Positions 8,350-16,639 of a DNA stretch of 64,000 nt are shown here, piece by piece. Position 1 is the first letter of the stretch, and each line of letters opens with the position of its first letter. The stretch comes from Geosporobacter ferrireducens (GTDB lineage: Bacteria > Bacillota > Clostridia > Peptostreptococcales > Thermotaleaceae): contig NZ_CP017269.1 in assembly GCF_001750685.1 (NCBI RefSeq), positions 5,683,416-5,747,415 of the forward strand, given 5' to 3'. A program made the position numbers and the translations under genes. The notes under the pieces were generated by a model that worked only from the letters and a program-made list of their open reading frames with translations, searched no databases and had not been told where the DNA came from.

Positions 8350-9396
8350 ATGGAAAATGTAAAGGTTGCGATTTGGGGATTTGGTGCAATGGGAAGTGGT
8401 ATGGCTAAAATGCTTCTAAAGAAAAAGGGAGTAGATATCGTAGGGGTATGCGATAGAAATGCATCAAGAGTTGGTAAGAGCATGTATGAGATACTTGGCG
8501 TTGATAGAGGAGAGAGACCTGAAGTAGTCATAAATCCAAATATTGAAGAAGTATTAACTGAGGGAAGTTGCGATGTTTGCCTTTGTGCTACAGATTCCTT
8601 TACAAAAAGTGCTTTCCCACGATTAAAATTTGTTCTTGAAAGAAAAATTAATGTGGTTTCAACAGCAGAGGAGATGGCATATCCGCAAGCGCAAAATCCA
8701 GAGCTAGCCGCTGAACTTGATAAAATTGCAAAAGAAAATGGGGTATCTATCTTAGGAACGGGTATTAATCCAGGACTTATGATGGACCTATTGGTTGTAT
8801 GTTTAACTGGCTGCATGGTGGACGTAGAGCATATCGAAGCAAAGAGAGTCAACAGTTTATCACCATTTGGGCATGCAGTTATGGAAGAACAAGGTGTTGG
8901 AATTACAGTGGATGAGTTTGAAAAGGGTGTTAAAGAAGGAACCTTGGCAGGACATGTTGGATTTGCAGAATCTGTTGGAATGATCGCAGATGCTATTGGA
9001 TGGAAAGTTGAAAAAGTTGAACAGCAAATGAAACCGATTGTGACATCTGTAGATAGAAAATCACCTCACGGATTTGCAGCTGCTGGAAATGTTGCAGGAG
9101 TAAACATGACGGCTCAAGCATGGGTAGATGGTGAAGTAAAAATTGATATGATCCATCCTCAGCAAATTGAACCAGAAATGGAAGGAACAGAAACAGGAGA
9201 TTATATTACCATAAAAGGAACACCTGAAATCAATATGGCAAACAAGCCAGAAGTTGAAGGCGGTCTTGGAACGATAGCAATGTGTGTAAATATGATTCCA
9301 CATGTAATCAATGCAGCACCTGGCTTAAAGACAATGTTAGATTTACCTGTACCAAGAGCGATTATGGGAGATATGAGAGACTTAATTCAAAGGTAG
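8350..9396 (+). CDS. ord: 2,4-diaminopentanoate dehydrogenase
   Basis: This NAD(P)-dependent enzyme oxidatively deaminates (2R,4S)-2,4-diaminopentanoate to 2-amino-4-ketopentanoate in the ornithine oxidation pathway. It has 348 residues: an N-terminal Rossmann fold (VAIWGFGAMGSGMAKML, residues 6-22) and a dihydrodipicolinate-reductase-like second half with ILGTGINPGLMMDLL near residue 136. It is the first gene behind the sigma-54 promoter, with GGAGG before ATG 8350. ortA follows after 9 bases. Assignment rests on sequence type plus an operon order matching the known clostridial cluster. Confidence 0.93.
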   Translation: MENVKVAIWGFGAMGSGMAKMLLKKKGVDIVGVCDRNASRVGKSMYEILGVDRGERPEVVINPNIEEVLTEGSCDVCLCATDSFTKSAFPRLKFVLERKINVVSTAEEMAYPQAQNPELAAELDKIAKENGVSILGTGINPGLMMDLLVVCLTGCMVDVEHIEAKRVNSLSPFGHAVMEEQGVGITVDEFEKGVKEGTLAGHVGFAESVGMIADAIGWKVEKVEQQMKPIVTSVDRKSPHGFAAAGNVAGVNMTAQAWVDGEVKIDMIHPQQIEPEMEGTETGDYITIKGTPEINMANKPEVEGGLGTIAMCVNMIPHVINAAPGLKTMLDLPVPRAIMGDMRDLIQR

Positions 9397-9405
9397 GCGA
9401 TCAAT

Positions 9406-9714
9406 ATGGAAGCAAGAAAAGGCGATTGGGTAATCATTCACAATACAGTACTAACATCAGATGAAAGAGCTCCTCAGGTACCTGAAGATACAAGATGTGT
9501 GCCTTTGGAATCTTGGGTAAAAGGTTTTCTTGAAAAAAATGCAGTAATTGGTGAGGAAGTTATAATTACAACCATAACAGGCAGAAAAGTCAGCGGAAAA
9601 CTTGTGGAGATTAATCCTTCTTATAGACATAATTTTGGAGAATTTGTACCTGAGCTTCTGCAAATTGGCATTCAGCTTAAAGAAATGCTTGCGGGAGGTG
9701 AAAACAATGCATAA
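9406..9714 (+). CDS. ortA: 2-amino-4-ketopentanoate thiolase, alpha subunit
   Basis: This 102-residue subunit works with OrtB to cleave 2-amino-4-ketopentanoate with CoA into alanine and acetyl-CoA. It is recognised by its small size, its sequence (KGDWVIIHNTVLTSDERAPQ at residues 5-24 and SYRHNFGEFVPELLQIG near residue 72) and its position between ord and ortB. It overlaps the ortB start by 8 bases, giving translational coupling of the two subunits. Confidence 0.92.
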   Translation: MEARKGDWVIIHNTVLTSDERAPQVPEDTRCVPLESWVKGFLEKNAVIGEEVIITTITGRKVSGKLVEINPSYRHNFGEFVPELLQIGIQLKEMLAGGENNA

Positions 9715-11131
9715 GGATATGAGCTATCAAGCAGTCATGGCGCGTAAAAATGAAATCATGAAACAGGCAATTGGTATAGACTACAGTGTATTTGAATCGG
9801 GAACGATCGCATTTGATTATGAGCGCATGATGCGGGAAACAGGGTATACACTGGAAGAAATGCAAAGCATTCAAGGTTCCACGGGTGTAGGGAATACGCC
9901 TTTGCTAGAGCTTCGTAATCTTACAGCGCTTGCAAGAAAGTTCGCTCCAAAAGGTAAGGGGGCTCGGATTTTTATAAAGGATGAGGCATCCAATCCATCG
10001 GGAAGTTTTAAAGCACGACGGGCTGCCAACGCCGTTTACCATGCTAAAAAATTAGGCTATAAAGGGGTAATTGCTGCTACAAGTGGAAACTATGGTGCTG
10101 CAGTAGCCAGCCAAGCAGCCATGCAGGGATTGAAATGCATCATCGTTCAAGAATGTTATGATAGTAAAGGAGTAGGTCAGCCAGAAATCATTGAAAAGGC
10201 AAGAAAATGTGAAGCTTATGGCGCTGAAGTTGTTCAGTTATCAGTTGGCCCTGAGTTGTTCTATACTTTTCTAAAGCTTTTAGAAGAAACACAGTATTTT
10301 AATGCATCTCTTTATACCCCTTTTGGTATTGCAGGTGTAGAGACTTTAGGCTACGAACTGGCCGTGCAATTTAGGGAAAAAGAGGGGCGAGATCCAGATG
10401 TAGTCGTTTGTACCAATGCTGGAGGCGGCAACTTGACTGGTACTGCCAGAGGACTTATAAAATCCGGGGCAGAAGGCGTACAGGTGGTAGGTGCCAGTGT
10501 AAATCTCCAAGGGCTTCATATGGCCAGCGACAAGCAATTTAACCGGAAGTCATTTACTACAGGGCATACAGGCTTTGGAATTCCTTTTTCTACATGGCCG
10601 GACCGGTCTGATGTACCGAGATCGGCAGCACGTCCTTTAAGATATATGGATCGCTATGTAACCGTATCACAAGGAGAAGTATTCTACATGACAGAGGCTC
10701 TGGCACAGCTGCAAGGCCTTGAAAGAGGTCCAGCAGGAAATACTTCTTTAGCGGCAGCCTTTAGTATTGCACAAGAATTAGATCAGGATCAAATCATTGT
10801 AGTTCAGGAAACGGAATATACAGGAGCGGGCAAACATATTCAAGCACAATTGTCCTTTGCCCGGCAAAATGGTATCGAAATCAAATTTGGAAATCCTAAG
10901 GAAGAAATCCCGGGAACAAATATTATTTTACCGGAGAATCCTGGCTTGATACAAGCCAAGGATATCGATATGGATAAAATAAGAAGATCCTATATTCACA
11001 ATAGTATCGAGACAACAGGTATAGCATACGTATCTAAAACAGATATAGAATTCTTGTCACAAGATGCTAAAGTATCAGTTGATTTTGTAAAACAAGTGCT
11101 ACGGGAAAAAAATGTTCAGATAGAAGAATAA
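9707..11131 (+). CDS. ortB: 2-amino-4-ketopentanoate thiolase, beta subunit (PLP enzyme)
   Basis: This is the catalytic PLP subunit of the thiolase that makes alanine and acetyl-CoA. It has 474 residues of threonine-synthase-like fold II type: the PLP-lysine motif NPSGSFKARRA near residue 105, the phosphate/PLP contact ATSGNYGAAVASQ near residue 125, and the glycine loop TNAGGGNLTG near residue 235. The start is ATG 9707, which follows GGGAGGTG and overlaps ortA; upstream in-frame starts lie inside ortA. A hairpin with a T-rich tail follows at 11137. Confidence 0.93.
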   Translation: MHKDMSYQAVMARKNEIMKQAIGIDYSVFESGTIAFDYERMMRETGYTLEEMQSIQGSTGVGNTPLLELRNLTALARKFAPKGKGARIFIKDEASNPSGSFKARRAANAVYHAKKLGYKGVIAATSGNYGAAVASQAAMQGLKCIIVQECYDSKGVGQPEIIEKARKCEAYGAEVVQLSVGPELFYTFLKLLEETQYFNASLYTPFGIAGVETLGYELAVQFREKEGRDPDVVVCTNAGGGNLTGTARGLIKSGAEGVQVVGASVNLQGLHMASDKQFNRKSFTTGHTGFGIPFSTWPDRSDVPRSAARPLRYMDRYVTVSQGEVFYMTEALAQLQGLERGPAGNTSLAAAFSIAQELDQDQIIVVQETEYTGAGKHIQAQLSFARQNGIEIKFGNPKEEIPGTNIILPENPGLIQAKDIDMDKIRRSYIHNSIETTGIAYVSKTDIEFLSQDAKVSVDFVKQVLREKNVQIEE

Positions 11132-11136
11132 GTGAC

Positions 11137-11181
11137 AATGGGACTCGGCATCAACAATGATGCCCCATCCCCATTTTATTT
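11137..11181 (+). promoter_or_regulatory. Intercistronic hairpin (attenuator or processing site) between ortB and oraS
   Basis: AATGGG...GGCATC (11137-11152) pairs with GATGCC...CCCATT (11159-11175) around the loop AACAAT and is followed by TTTATTT. It looks like a partial terminator inside the operon and could set the ratio of ort to ora expression. That effect is inferred. Confidence 0.5.
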
Positions 11182-11207
11182 AATAAATGAAAATGGAGGG
11201 AGAAAGA

Positions 11208-11573
11208 ATGAAAAGAGCAGATGATTTTCAACAGCGTAGAACCCATTTGGCCAATCTTACCGATGAACAGCTAAAGGAAAGATTTTGGCAGCTGGCAGAA
11301 AAAATTGTTGATCCGATGATTGATCTGGCCTATAAGAATACTACCCCATCTATTGAGAGATCCGTACTGCTTCGAATGGGATTCTCCAGTCTCGAAGCAA
11401 AGGCGATCGTAGAAGGCGTAATGGATCGTGGTTTAATGGGAAAAGGTGCTGGTCACGTTGTATATAGGTTAGCAAAGGAAAAGAATCTACAAATCCGAGA
11501 AGCTGGATTAGCTCTAGTAGAGGGTAAGTACTGGGATGAAATTGCAGCTATGTTTCAAGGAGGTGCAAAATAA
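11208..11573 (+). CDS. oraS: D-ornithine 4,5-aminomutase, S subunit
   Basis: This small subunit (121 residues) of the adenosylcobalamin- and PLP-dependent aminomutase converts D-ornithine to (2R,4S)-2,4-diaminopentanoate. The sequence (MKRADDFQQRRTHLANLTDE at the N-terminus, LLRMGFSSLEAKAIVEG near residue 50) and position directly before oraE identify it. ATG 11208 is chosen because GGAGGGAG lies 6 bases upstream; the in-frame ATG at 11187 has no such site. Its stop shares one base with the oraE start. Confidence 0.92.
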   Translation: MKRADDFQQRRTHLANLTDEQLKERFWQLAEKIVDPMIDLAYKNTTPSIERSVLLRMGFSSLEAKAIVEGVMDRGLMGKGAGHVVYRLAKEKNLQIREAGLALVEGKYWDEIAAMFQGGAK

Positions 11574-13783
11574 TGGAGCTAAAAATCAATGAGAAAATTG
11601 ACGTAAAAGAAATTTTGAAGGATTTAGAAAGCTACAGACCAAAGAGAAGAGGCTGGACGTGGAGAGAAAATGAGGAAAATCTTCAAATGGGGCCTTTTAC
11701 GTACAAAAACTGCTCTAAACCTCTTAAAAACAGTGTACCGCTTCCATCTGCCAAGTATTTTGGAGATATTGATCCACAACCGGATTATACGATTACTACG
11801 GAAATCGCTTCCGGCAGATTTGAAGATGACATTCGTCGTATGAGAATGGCTGCATGGCATGGTGCAGATCATATCATGGTTATCCGTACGGCTGGCCAAT
11901 CCCACTTTGATGGTTTAATTGAAGGTACCCCTCAAGGTATTGGTGGAATTCCAATTACGAGGAAACAAGTAAGAGCACAAAGAAAAGCATTGGACCTAAT
12001 TGAGGAAGAAGTAGGCAGACCGATTAATTATCATTCCTATGTTAGTGGTGTGGCTGGCCCGGATATCGCTGTCATGTTTGCAGAAGAAGGTGTTAATGGC
12101 GCCCATCAAGATCCGCAGTATAACGTATTATATAGAAACATCAACATGATTCGTTCTTTTGTTGACGCTGCCGAATCTAAAAAAATCATGTCATGGGCAG
12201 ATATGGCACAGATCGATGGTGCACATAATGCAAATGCCACTGCAAGAGAAGCTTGGAAGGTTATGCCGGAGTTGATGGTTCAGCATGCGCTAAATTCCAT
12301 ATATTCTGTAAAAGTAGGTATGAAGAAGACGAATATTTGTCTATCGACAGTTCCCCCAACAGCACCTCCAGCACCATCTATGCATTTAGATCTTCCTTAT
12401 GCGGTTGCTTTAAGAGATCTATTCTCCGAGTATCGCATGCGCGCACAAATGAACACAAAGTATATGGAGTCTTCTACAAGAGAAGCGACTGTAACCCATG
12501 TATTGAATCTTATGATTTCCAGATTGACCAGTGCGGATATCCAATCAACCATTACACCGGATGAAGGTAGAAATGTACCTTGGCACATTTACAATATGGA
12601 AGCCTGCGACACTGCAAAACAAGCACTTGTAGGCATGGACAGCTTAATGGAAATGATCGAGCTGAAAAAAGAAGGATATTTACCTGAAAAAGTACGGGAA
12701 TTAAAAGAAAGAGCTGTACTATTCATGGAAGAAATCATTGAAGCTGGTGGATATTTCAAAGCTGTTGAACAAGGCTTCTTTGTTGATTCAGGCCACTATC
12801 CGGAAAGAAACGGGGATGGCATTGCCAGAAAAATTGATGGCGGAATTGGGGTAGGAGCAATTTATGAAAGAGATACAGATTACCTTGCACCAGTAACCGC
12901 ACACTTTGGTTATAATAATGTAAAACAATATGATGAAACGGCAGAAGACCAGCCTTCAAAATTGATCAACGGATCTACCCTCGAGGCACCTGAAAAGATT
13001 ATTTATATCGATGAATTGGACGATACAGATAATGTAAATGTAAGAATGGAAGAAACAAAGGAACTGCGTGAGTCCTCAAAAATCCTTCCAGAAGTTGAAT
13101 GGATGGGGGATGGAATTGTACAGCTTGATTTATTCCTTCCAGCCAGCAAACGTGTAGCAGAATTTGCAGCACTAGAAATGGGCAAGAAAATGGGGCTTGA
13201 GGATGTAGAAGTGATTCATAAAGAAATCATGCATCCATCAGAGGGAACAAGAATCCAGCTTAAGGGAAGAGTAGCCTTTGCAATAGACACAAAAGATCTA
13301 GTGATTCCTCCGGAGCCTGAAATTATGTCTGAACAGGAAGTTCGAGAAGCAATTGAAGCGCAGCCTATGAAAATTGTAGCAGGTACTGTAGGAGAAGATG
13401 AGCACTCTGTTGGACTAAGAGAAATCATTGATATTAAGCATGGCGGTATCGAAAAATATGGTATTGAGTGTCATTATCTTGGAACATCCGTTACACTTGA
13501 GAAACTAGTAGATGCTGCAATTGAATTAAATGCAGATGCAATTTTGGCATCCACCATTATTAGCCATGATGACATTCACTATAGAAACATGAAACGTATT
13601 CATGAACTATGTATTGAGAAAGGTGTTCGTGATAAAATTATGATCCTCTGCGGTGGTACTCAGGTAACCCCTGAGTTGGCTGTAAAACAGGGAATTGATG
13701 CAGGATTTGGAAGAGGAACAAAAGGAATTCATGTAGCCACTTTCTTAGTGAAGAGAAGAAGTGAAATGAAAGATGAAAATTAA
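11573..13783 (+). CDS. oraE: D-ornithine 4,5-aminomutase, E subunit (B12/PLP)
   Basis: This 736-residue catalytic subunit moves the terminal amino group of D-ornithine to C4 by radical chemistry. The N-terminal two thirds form the substrate/PLP TIM barrel. The C-terminal Rossmann-like cobalamin domain carries DEHSVG at 609-614, with His611 as the predicted lower axial cobalt ligand. Lys622, 11 residues further on, stands where the characterised clostridial enzyme has its PLP-binding lysine. The ribosome site GGAGG lies inside the oraS end. It overlaps the next gene by 11 bases. Confidence 0.95.
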   Translation: MELKINEKIDVKEILKDLESYRPKRRGWTWRENEENLQMGPFTYKNCSKPLKNSVPLPSAKYFGDIDPQPDYTITTEIASGRFEDDIRRMRMAAWHGADHIMVIRTAGQSHFDGLIEGTPQGIGGIPITRKQVRAQRKALDLIEEEVGRPINYHSYVSGVAGPDIAVMFAEEGVNGAHQDPQYNVLYRNINMIRSFVDAAESKKIMSWADMAQIDGAHNANATAREAWKVMPELMVQHALNSIYSVKVGMKKTNICLSTVPPTAPPAPSMHLDLPYAVALRDLFSEYRMRAQMNTKYMESSTREATVTHVLNLMISRLTSADIQSTITPDEGRNVPWHIYNMEACDTAKQALVGMDSLMEMIELKKEGYLPEKVRELKERAVLFMEEIIEAGGYFKAVEQGFFVDSGHYPERNGDGIARKIDGGIGVGAIYERDTDYLAPVTAHFGYNNVKQYDETAEDQPSKLINGSTLEAPEKIIYIDELDDTDNVNVRMEETKELRESSKILPEVEWMGDGIVQLDLFLPASKRVAEFAALEMGKKMGLEDVEVIHKEIMHPSEGTRIQLKGRVAFAIDTKDLVIPPEPEIMSEQEVREAIEAQPMKIVAGTVGEDEHSVGLREIIDIKHGGIEKYGIECHYLGTSVTLEKLVDAAIELNADAILASTIISHDDIHYRNMKRIHELCIEKGVRDKIMILCGGTQVTPELAVKQGIDAGFGRGTKGIHVATFLVKRRSEMKDEN

Positions 13784-15137
13784 TATTCTTGTTGCTGAAA
13801 TAGGTAGTACAACAACGGTTGTGAATGCCTTTGCCGATATCCATTCTGACTGCCCCAGATTTCTGGGGCAAGGTCAGGCCCCTACCACTGTACTAGAGGG
13901 AGATGTGAATATTGGATTACAGGGTGCCATTGCAGATCTAAAAAAGAATCTACAAGTTGATGATTTTACCTATGATGAGATGTTAGCTACCAGCAGTGCT
14001 GCAGGTGGCTTAAAAATGACGGTACACGGATTGGTTTATGATATGACTGTACGGGCTGCTAAAGAAGCTGCTTTAGGCGCAGGTGCGATCATCCATAAAG
14101 TGACTGGCGGGAAGCTGAGAAAAACAGATCTAAAAAGTATTATAGATATTAAGCCGAATCTCATCCTCATCGCTGGAGGTGTTGATTATGGTGAAAGAGA
14201 AACTGCACTTTTTAATGCAGAATTGATTGCAGATTTAGATATAGATGTACCCATTATCTATGCCGGTAATGTTGAAAATCAGGAAGAAATTCGAGAAATA
14301 TTCAAAGATAAAGCCAATAAACTCTATATCGTAGAAAATGTTTATCCAAAGATCGACCAACTAAATATTGAGCCTACCCGGTTCGTAATTCAGGAAGCCT
14401 TTGAAGAGCACATCATTCATGCACCGGGGATGGCAAGGGTTAGAGAACTGGTTACTGGGCCGATCATTCCAACACCCGGGGCAGTAATGGAAGCATCAAA
14501 GCTGCTGAGAGATAGTATTGGAGACCTTATTACGCTAGATGTAGGCGGTGCCACTACGGATGTACATTCCGTCACAGAAGGCAGCGATGAGATTAACCGG
14601 ATCTTAATCAGTCCTGAGCCCTTAGCTAAACGTACTGTTGAAGGTGATCTTGGCGTATACGTAAACATGAAAAACATCGTAGAGCGTATTGGTAAAGAAG
14701 ATTTGCAAAAACAATTAGATGGTGACCTAGAAATGCTTATAGAGACGCATAAACCTATACCGGATACACCCATGGCGATCCAATTTGTTGAGACATTAAC
14801 CTTAGAAGCAGTTCTTACAGCTATGAACAGGCATTCCGGAAAACTTCGCCATCTATATGGTCCTACCGGTAAAAAAACCCTCGCAGAGGGAAAAGATCTT
14901 ACCAATATACAATGGATCATTGGAACGGGCGGCGCATTGACGCGCCTGCCAAAAAGGATAGAGATACTAAAGGAAATTGCGCTGCGCAATAAAGGAGATT
15001 ATTTGTTGCCCACACCAGAAGCACAGATTTTGATCGATAACCACTATATTATGGCCTCATTAGGGGTTTTATCAAAGCGATATCCTGAAGCTGCGTTGAA
15101 TTTAATGAAGCAAAGTCTAAAGCTTGAAGAAGAATAA
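13773..15137 (+). CDS. MutL/GlmL-family ATPase, putative reactivase for ornithine aminomutase
   Basis: This 454-residue ASKHA-fold protein begins with the phosphate-binding segment ILVAEIGSTTTVVNAF (residues 5-20) and has further ATPase motifs (LITLDVGGATTDVHS near 252, WIIGTGGALTRLP near 380). Relatives (GlmL/MutL) lie beside B12 mutases such as glutamate mutase and are thought to maintain or reactivate them. Overlap with oraE and its place in the operon suggest it serves OraSE. It is the gene that follows oraE in the known clostridial ornithine clusters. Direct biochemical proof is limited. Confidence 0.88.
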   Translation: MKINILVAEIGSTTTVVNAFADIHSDCPRFLGQGQAPTTVLEGDVNIGLQGAIADLKKNLQVDDFTYDEMLATSSAAGGLKMTVHGLVYDMTVRAAKEAALGAGAIIHKVTGGKLRKTDLKSIIDIKPNLILIAGGVDYGERETALFNAELIADLDIDVPIIYAGNVENQEEIREIFKDKANKLYIVENVYPKIDQLNIEPTRFVIQEAFEEHIIHAPGMARVRELVTGPIIPTPGAVMEASKLLRDSIGDLITLDVGGATTDVHSVTEGSDEINRILISPEPLAKRTVEGDLGVYVNMKNIVERIGKEDLQKQLDGDLEMLIETHKPIPDTPMAIQFVETLTLEAVLTAMNRHSGKLRHLYGPTGKKTLAEGKDLTNIQWIIGTGGALTRLPKRIEILKEIALRNKGDYLLPTPEAQILIDNHYIMASLGVLSKRYPEAALNLMKQSLKLEEE

Positions 15138-15163
15138 ATAGCCGGGAGAATATTCCCGGCTAT
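15138..15163 (+). promoter_or_regulatory. Intercistronic hairpin before orr
   Basis: ATAGCCGGGA (15138-15147) and TCCCGGCTAT (15154-15163) form a 10-bp GC-rich stem with loop GAATAT. There is no T tract, so mRNA stabilisation or processing is more likely than termination. Confidence 0.5.
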
Positions 15164-15195
15164 CCTTCAATAGAAATGGACAGGAGGTAAAAATT

Positions 15196-16260
15196 ATGAA
15201 TAATTGTCCGCGAATTGAAATAGATCTTTCCAAAATTCGAACCAACACAAAAATATTAACAGATCGCTGCAAGAAAGCAGGCATTCAAGTGGCAGGCGTT
15301 ACCAAAGGATTCTGTGCCGTACCACAAATTGCAGAAGCACTCGTAGAGGGTGGTATAGCAATGCTTGCAGACTCCAGACTGGAAAATTTCGATAAGATTG
15401 CACATATTCCTCTTCCTAAAATTCTTTTAAGACTGCCTATGATAAGCCAGGTTGAAAAGGTTGTTTCTCTTGTAGATATCAGCCTAAATTCTGAGTTATC
15501 AACCATAAAAAAGCTTTCTGAGGAATCTTTAAAACAGAAAAAAATACACAAAATCATTTTAATGATTGATTTGGGAGATTTACGTGAGGGCATCTGGAAT
15601 AATCAAGTTATTGAAACCATTGAAGAAATCGTCAATCTAGATGGGATTAAACTAATAGGTGTCGGCACCAATTTAACCTGCTACGGAGGCGTAATTCCTA
15701 CGAAAAATAATCTTGGACTGCTCGCAGATTTTGCAAAGGAAATTCTAGAAAAATTCCAAATTCAACTTGAAATCATATCTGGTGGGAATTCTAGCAGTCT
15801 ATATTTGCTAGATCGTGAGGAAATGCCAAAAAGTATCAACCACTTGCGATTAGGAGAATCTATTGTACTTGGAAGAGAAACTGCTTTCGGTGAAGCAATA
15901 CCTGGAACCTATCAAGATGCATTTCGTTTGGTTGCAGAAATTATCGAGCTAAAAGAAAAGCCTTCCGTTCCTATTGGCGAAATCGGTATGGATGCTTTTG
16001 GAAACAAACCGGTTTTTGAGGATCGAGGCATTCGAAAAAGAGCAATTTTAGCGGTAGGCAGACAAGATGTATCTGTAAATAATCTTATCCCAAAGGATGA
16101 AAAAATATCGATCTTAGGTGCCAGCAGTGATCACCTAATTATTGACGTTACGGATTCATCAAAGGAATATGCTGTTGGAGATGAGGTATCCTTTAATATA
16201 GAATACGGCGCACTGTTGCAACTGATGACTTCTGAGTATGTCTATAAAAGGATAATATAA
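15196..16260 (+). CDS. orr: Ornithine racemase
   Basis: This PLP-dependent racemase converts L-ornithine to D-ornithine, the substrate of OraSE. The 354-residue protein belongs to the alanine racemase N-terminal-domain family: RIEIDLSKIRTNTKIL at residues 7-22 and VTKGFCAVP with the PLP lysine at residue 37. It closes the ornithine operon, 58 bases after the MutL-like gene, with AGGAGG before ATG 15196. No terminator directly follows; transcription may run into the next small gene. Confidence 0.92.
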   Translation: MNNCPRIEIDLSKIRTNTKILTDRCKKAGIQVAGVTKGFCAVPQIAEALVEGGIAMLADSRLENFDKIAHIPLPKILLRLPMISQVEKVVSLVDISLNSELSTIKKLSEESLKQKKIHKIILMIDLGDLREGIWNNQVIETIEEIVNLDGIKLIGVGTNLTCYGGVIPTKNNLGLLADFAKEILEKFQIQLEIISGGNSSSLYLLDREEMPKSINHLRLGESIVLGRETAFGEAIPGTYQDAFRLVAEIIELKEKPSVPIGEIGMDAFGNKPVFEDRGIRKRAILAVGRQDVSVNNLIPKDEKISILGASSDHLIIDVTDSSKEYAVGDEVSFNIEYGALLQLMTSEYVYKRII

Positions 16261-16346
16261 TCAGCAATAAGTTTACATTTATCTGTCTCACAAAATCCAT
16301 TACCTGAATATACTGTAATGAAACAGTTAGACAGGAGATGATACTT

Positions 16347-16622
16347 GTGCAGTATGGAGAAGGTAAATTTATAATTGTTTTTACATCGAACTATCATGCC
16401 TATTATATCGAGGAGCTTTTAAGAAGACACAATATTGACAGTATTTATAAAAAAGCTCCCAGGGCAATAGCGCGATCCTGTAATTCGGCAATTTATCTTT
16501 CAAAAGAGAAGGATCTTCATAAAGCGCTGGAGTTAATAAAGCAAGGAAAAGTTCCATTCCAATCCGTATTTGAAATCCATCGATATGATAAAAAGATAGA
16601 ATATCAAAAAGTTCTCCTATAA
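16347..16622 (+). CDS. DUF3343 family small protein
   Basis: This 91-residue protein matches DUF3343, sometimes annotated as a putative Se/S carrier-like family. Visible parts are FIIVFTSNYHAYYIEELL at residues 9-26 and a conserved Arg-Ser-Cys-Asn segment (IARSCNSAIYL) whose cysteine could be the functional residue. GTG 16347 is the chosen start because ACAGGAG ends 9 bases upstream; the ATG at 16338 abuts it. It may be read through from orr. Its function is unknown. Confidence 0.7.
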   Translation: MQYGEGKFIIVFTSNYHAYYIEELLRRHNIDSIYKKAPRAIARSCNSAIYLSKEKDLHKALELIKQGKVPFQSVFEIHRYDKKIEYQKVLL

Positions 16623-16639
16623 CAGGAGAACTTTTCATT
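16607..16639. terminator. Bidirectional terminator
   Basis: AAAAGTTCTCCT (16607-16618) and AGGAGAACTTTT (16624-16635) form a perfect 12-bp stem between convergent genes. Confidence 0.85.

Noticed and set aside
7794-8852. A 352-codon open frame on the minus strand across the activator/ord gap.
   Set aside because: It lies antisense to two well-supported genes and spans the palindromes and the sigma-54 promoter. It has no ribosome site at its start and a low-complexity composition, so it is a chance open frame.
14417-14989. A 190-codon minus-strand frame inside the MutL-like gene.
   Set aside because: It is fully antisense to a confidently recognised gene in a tight operon.
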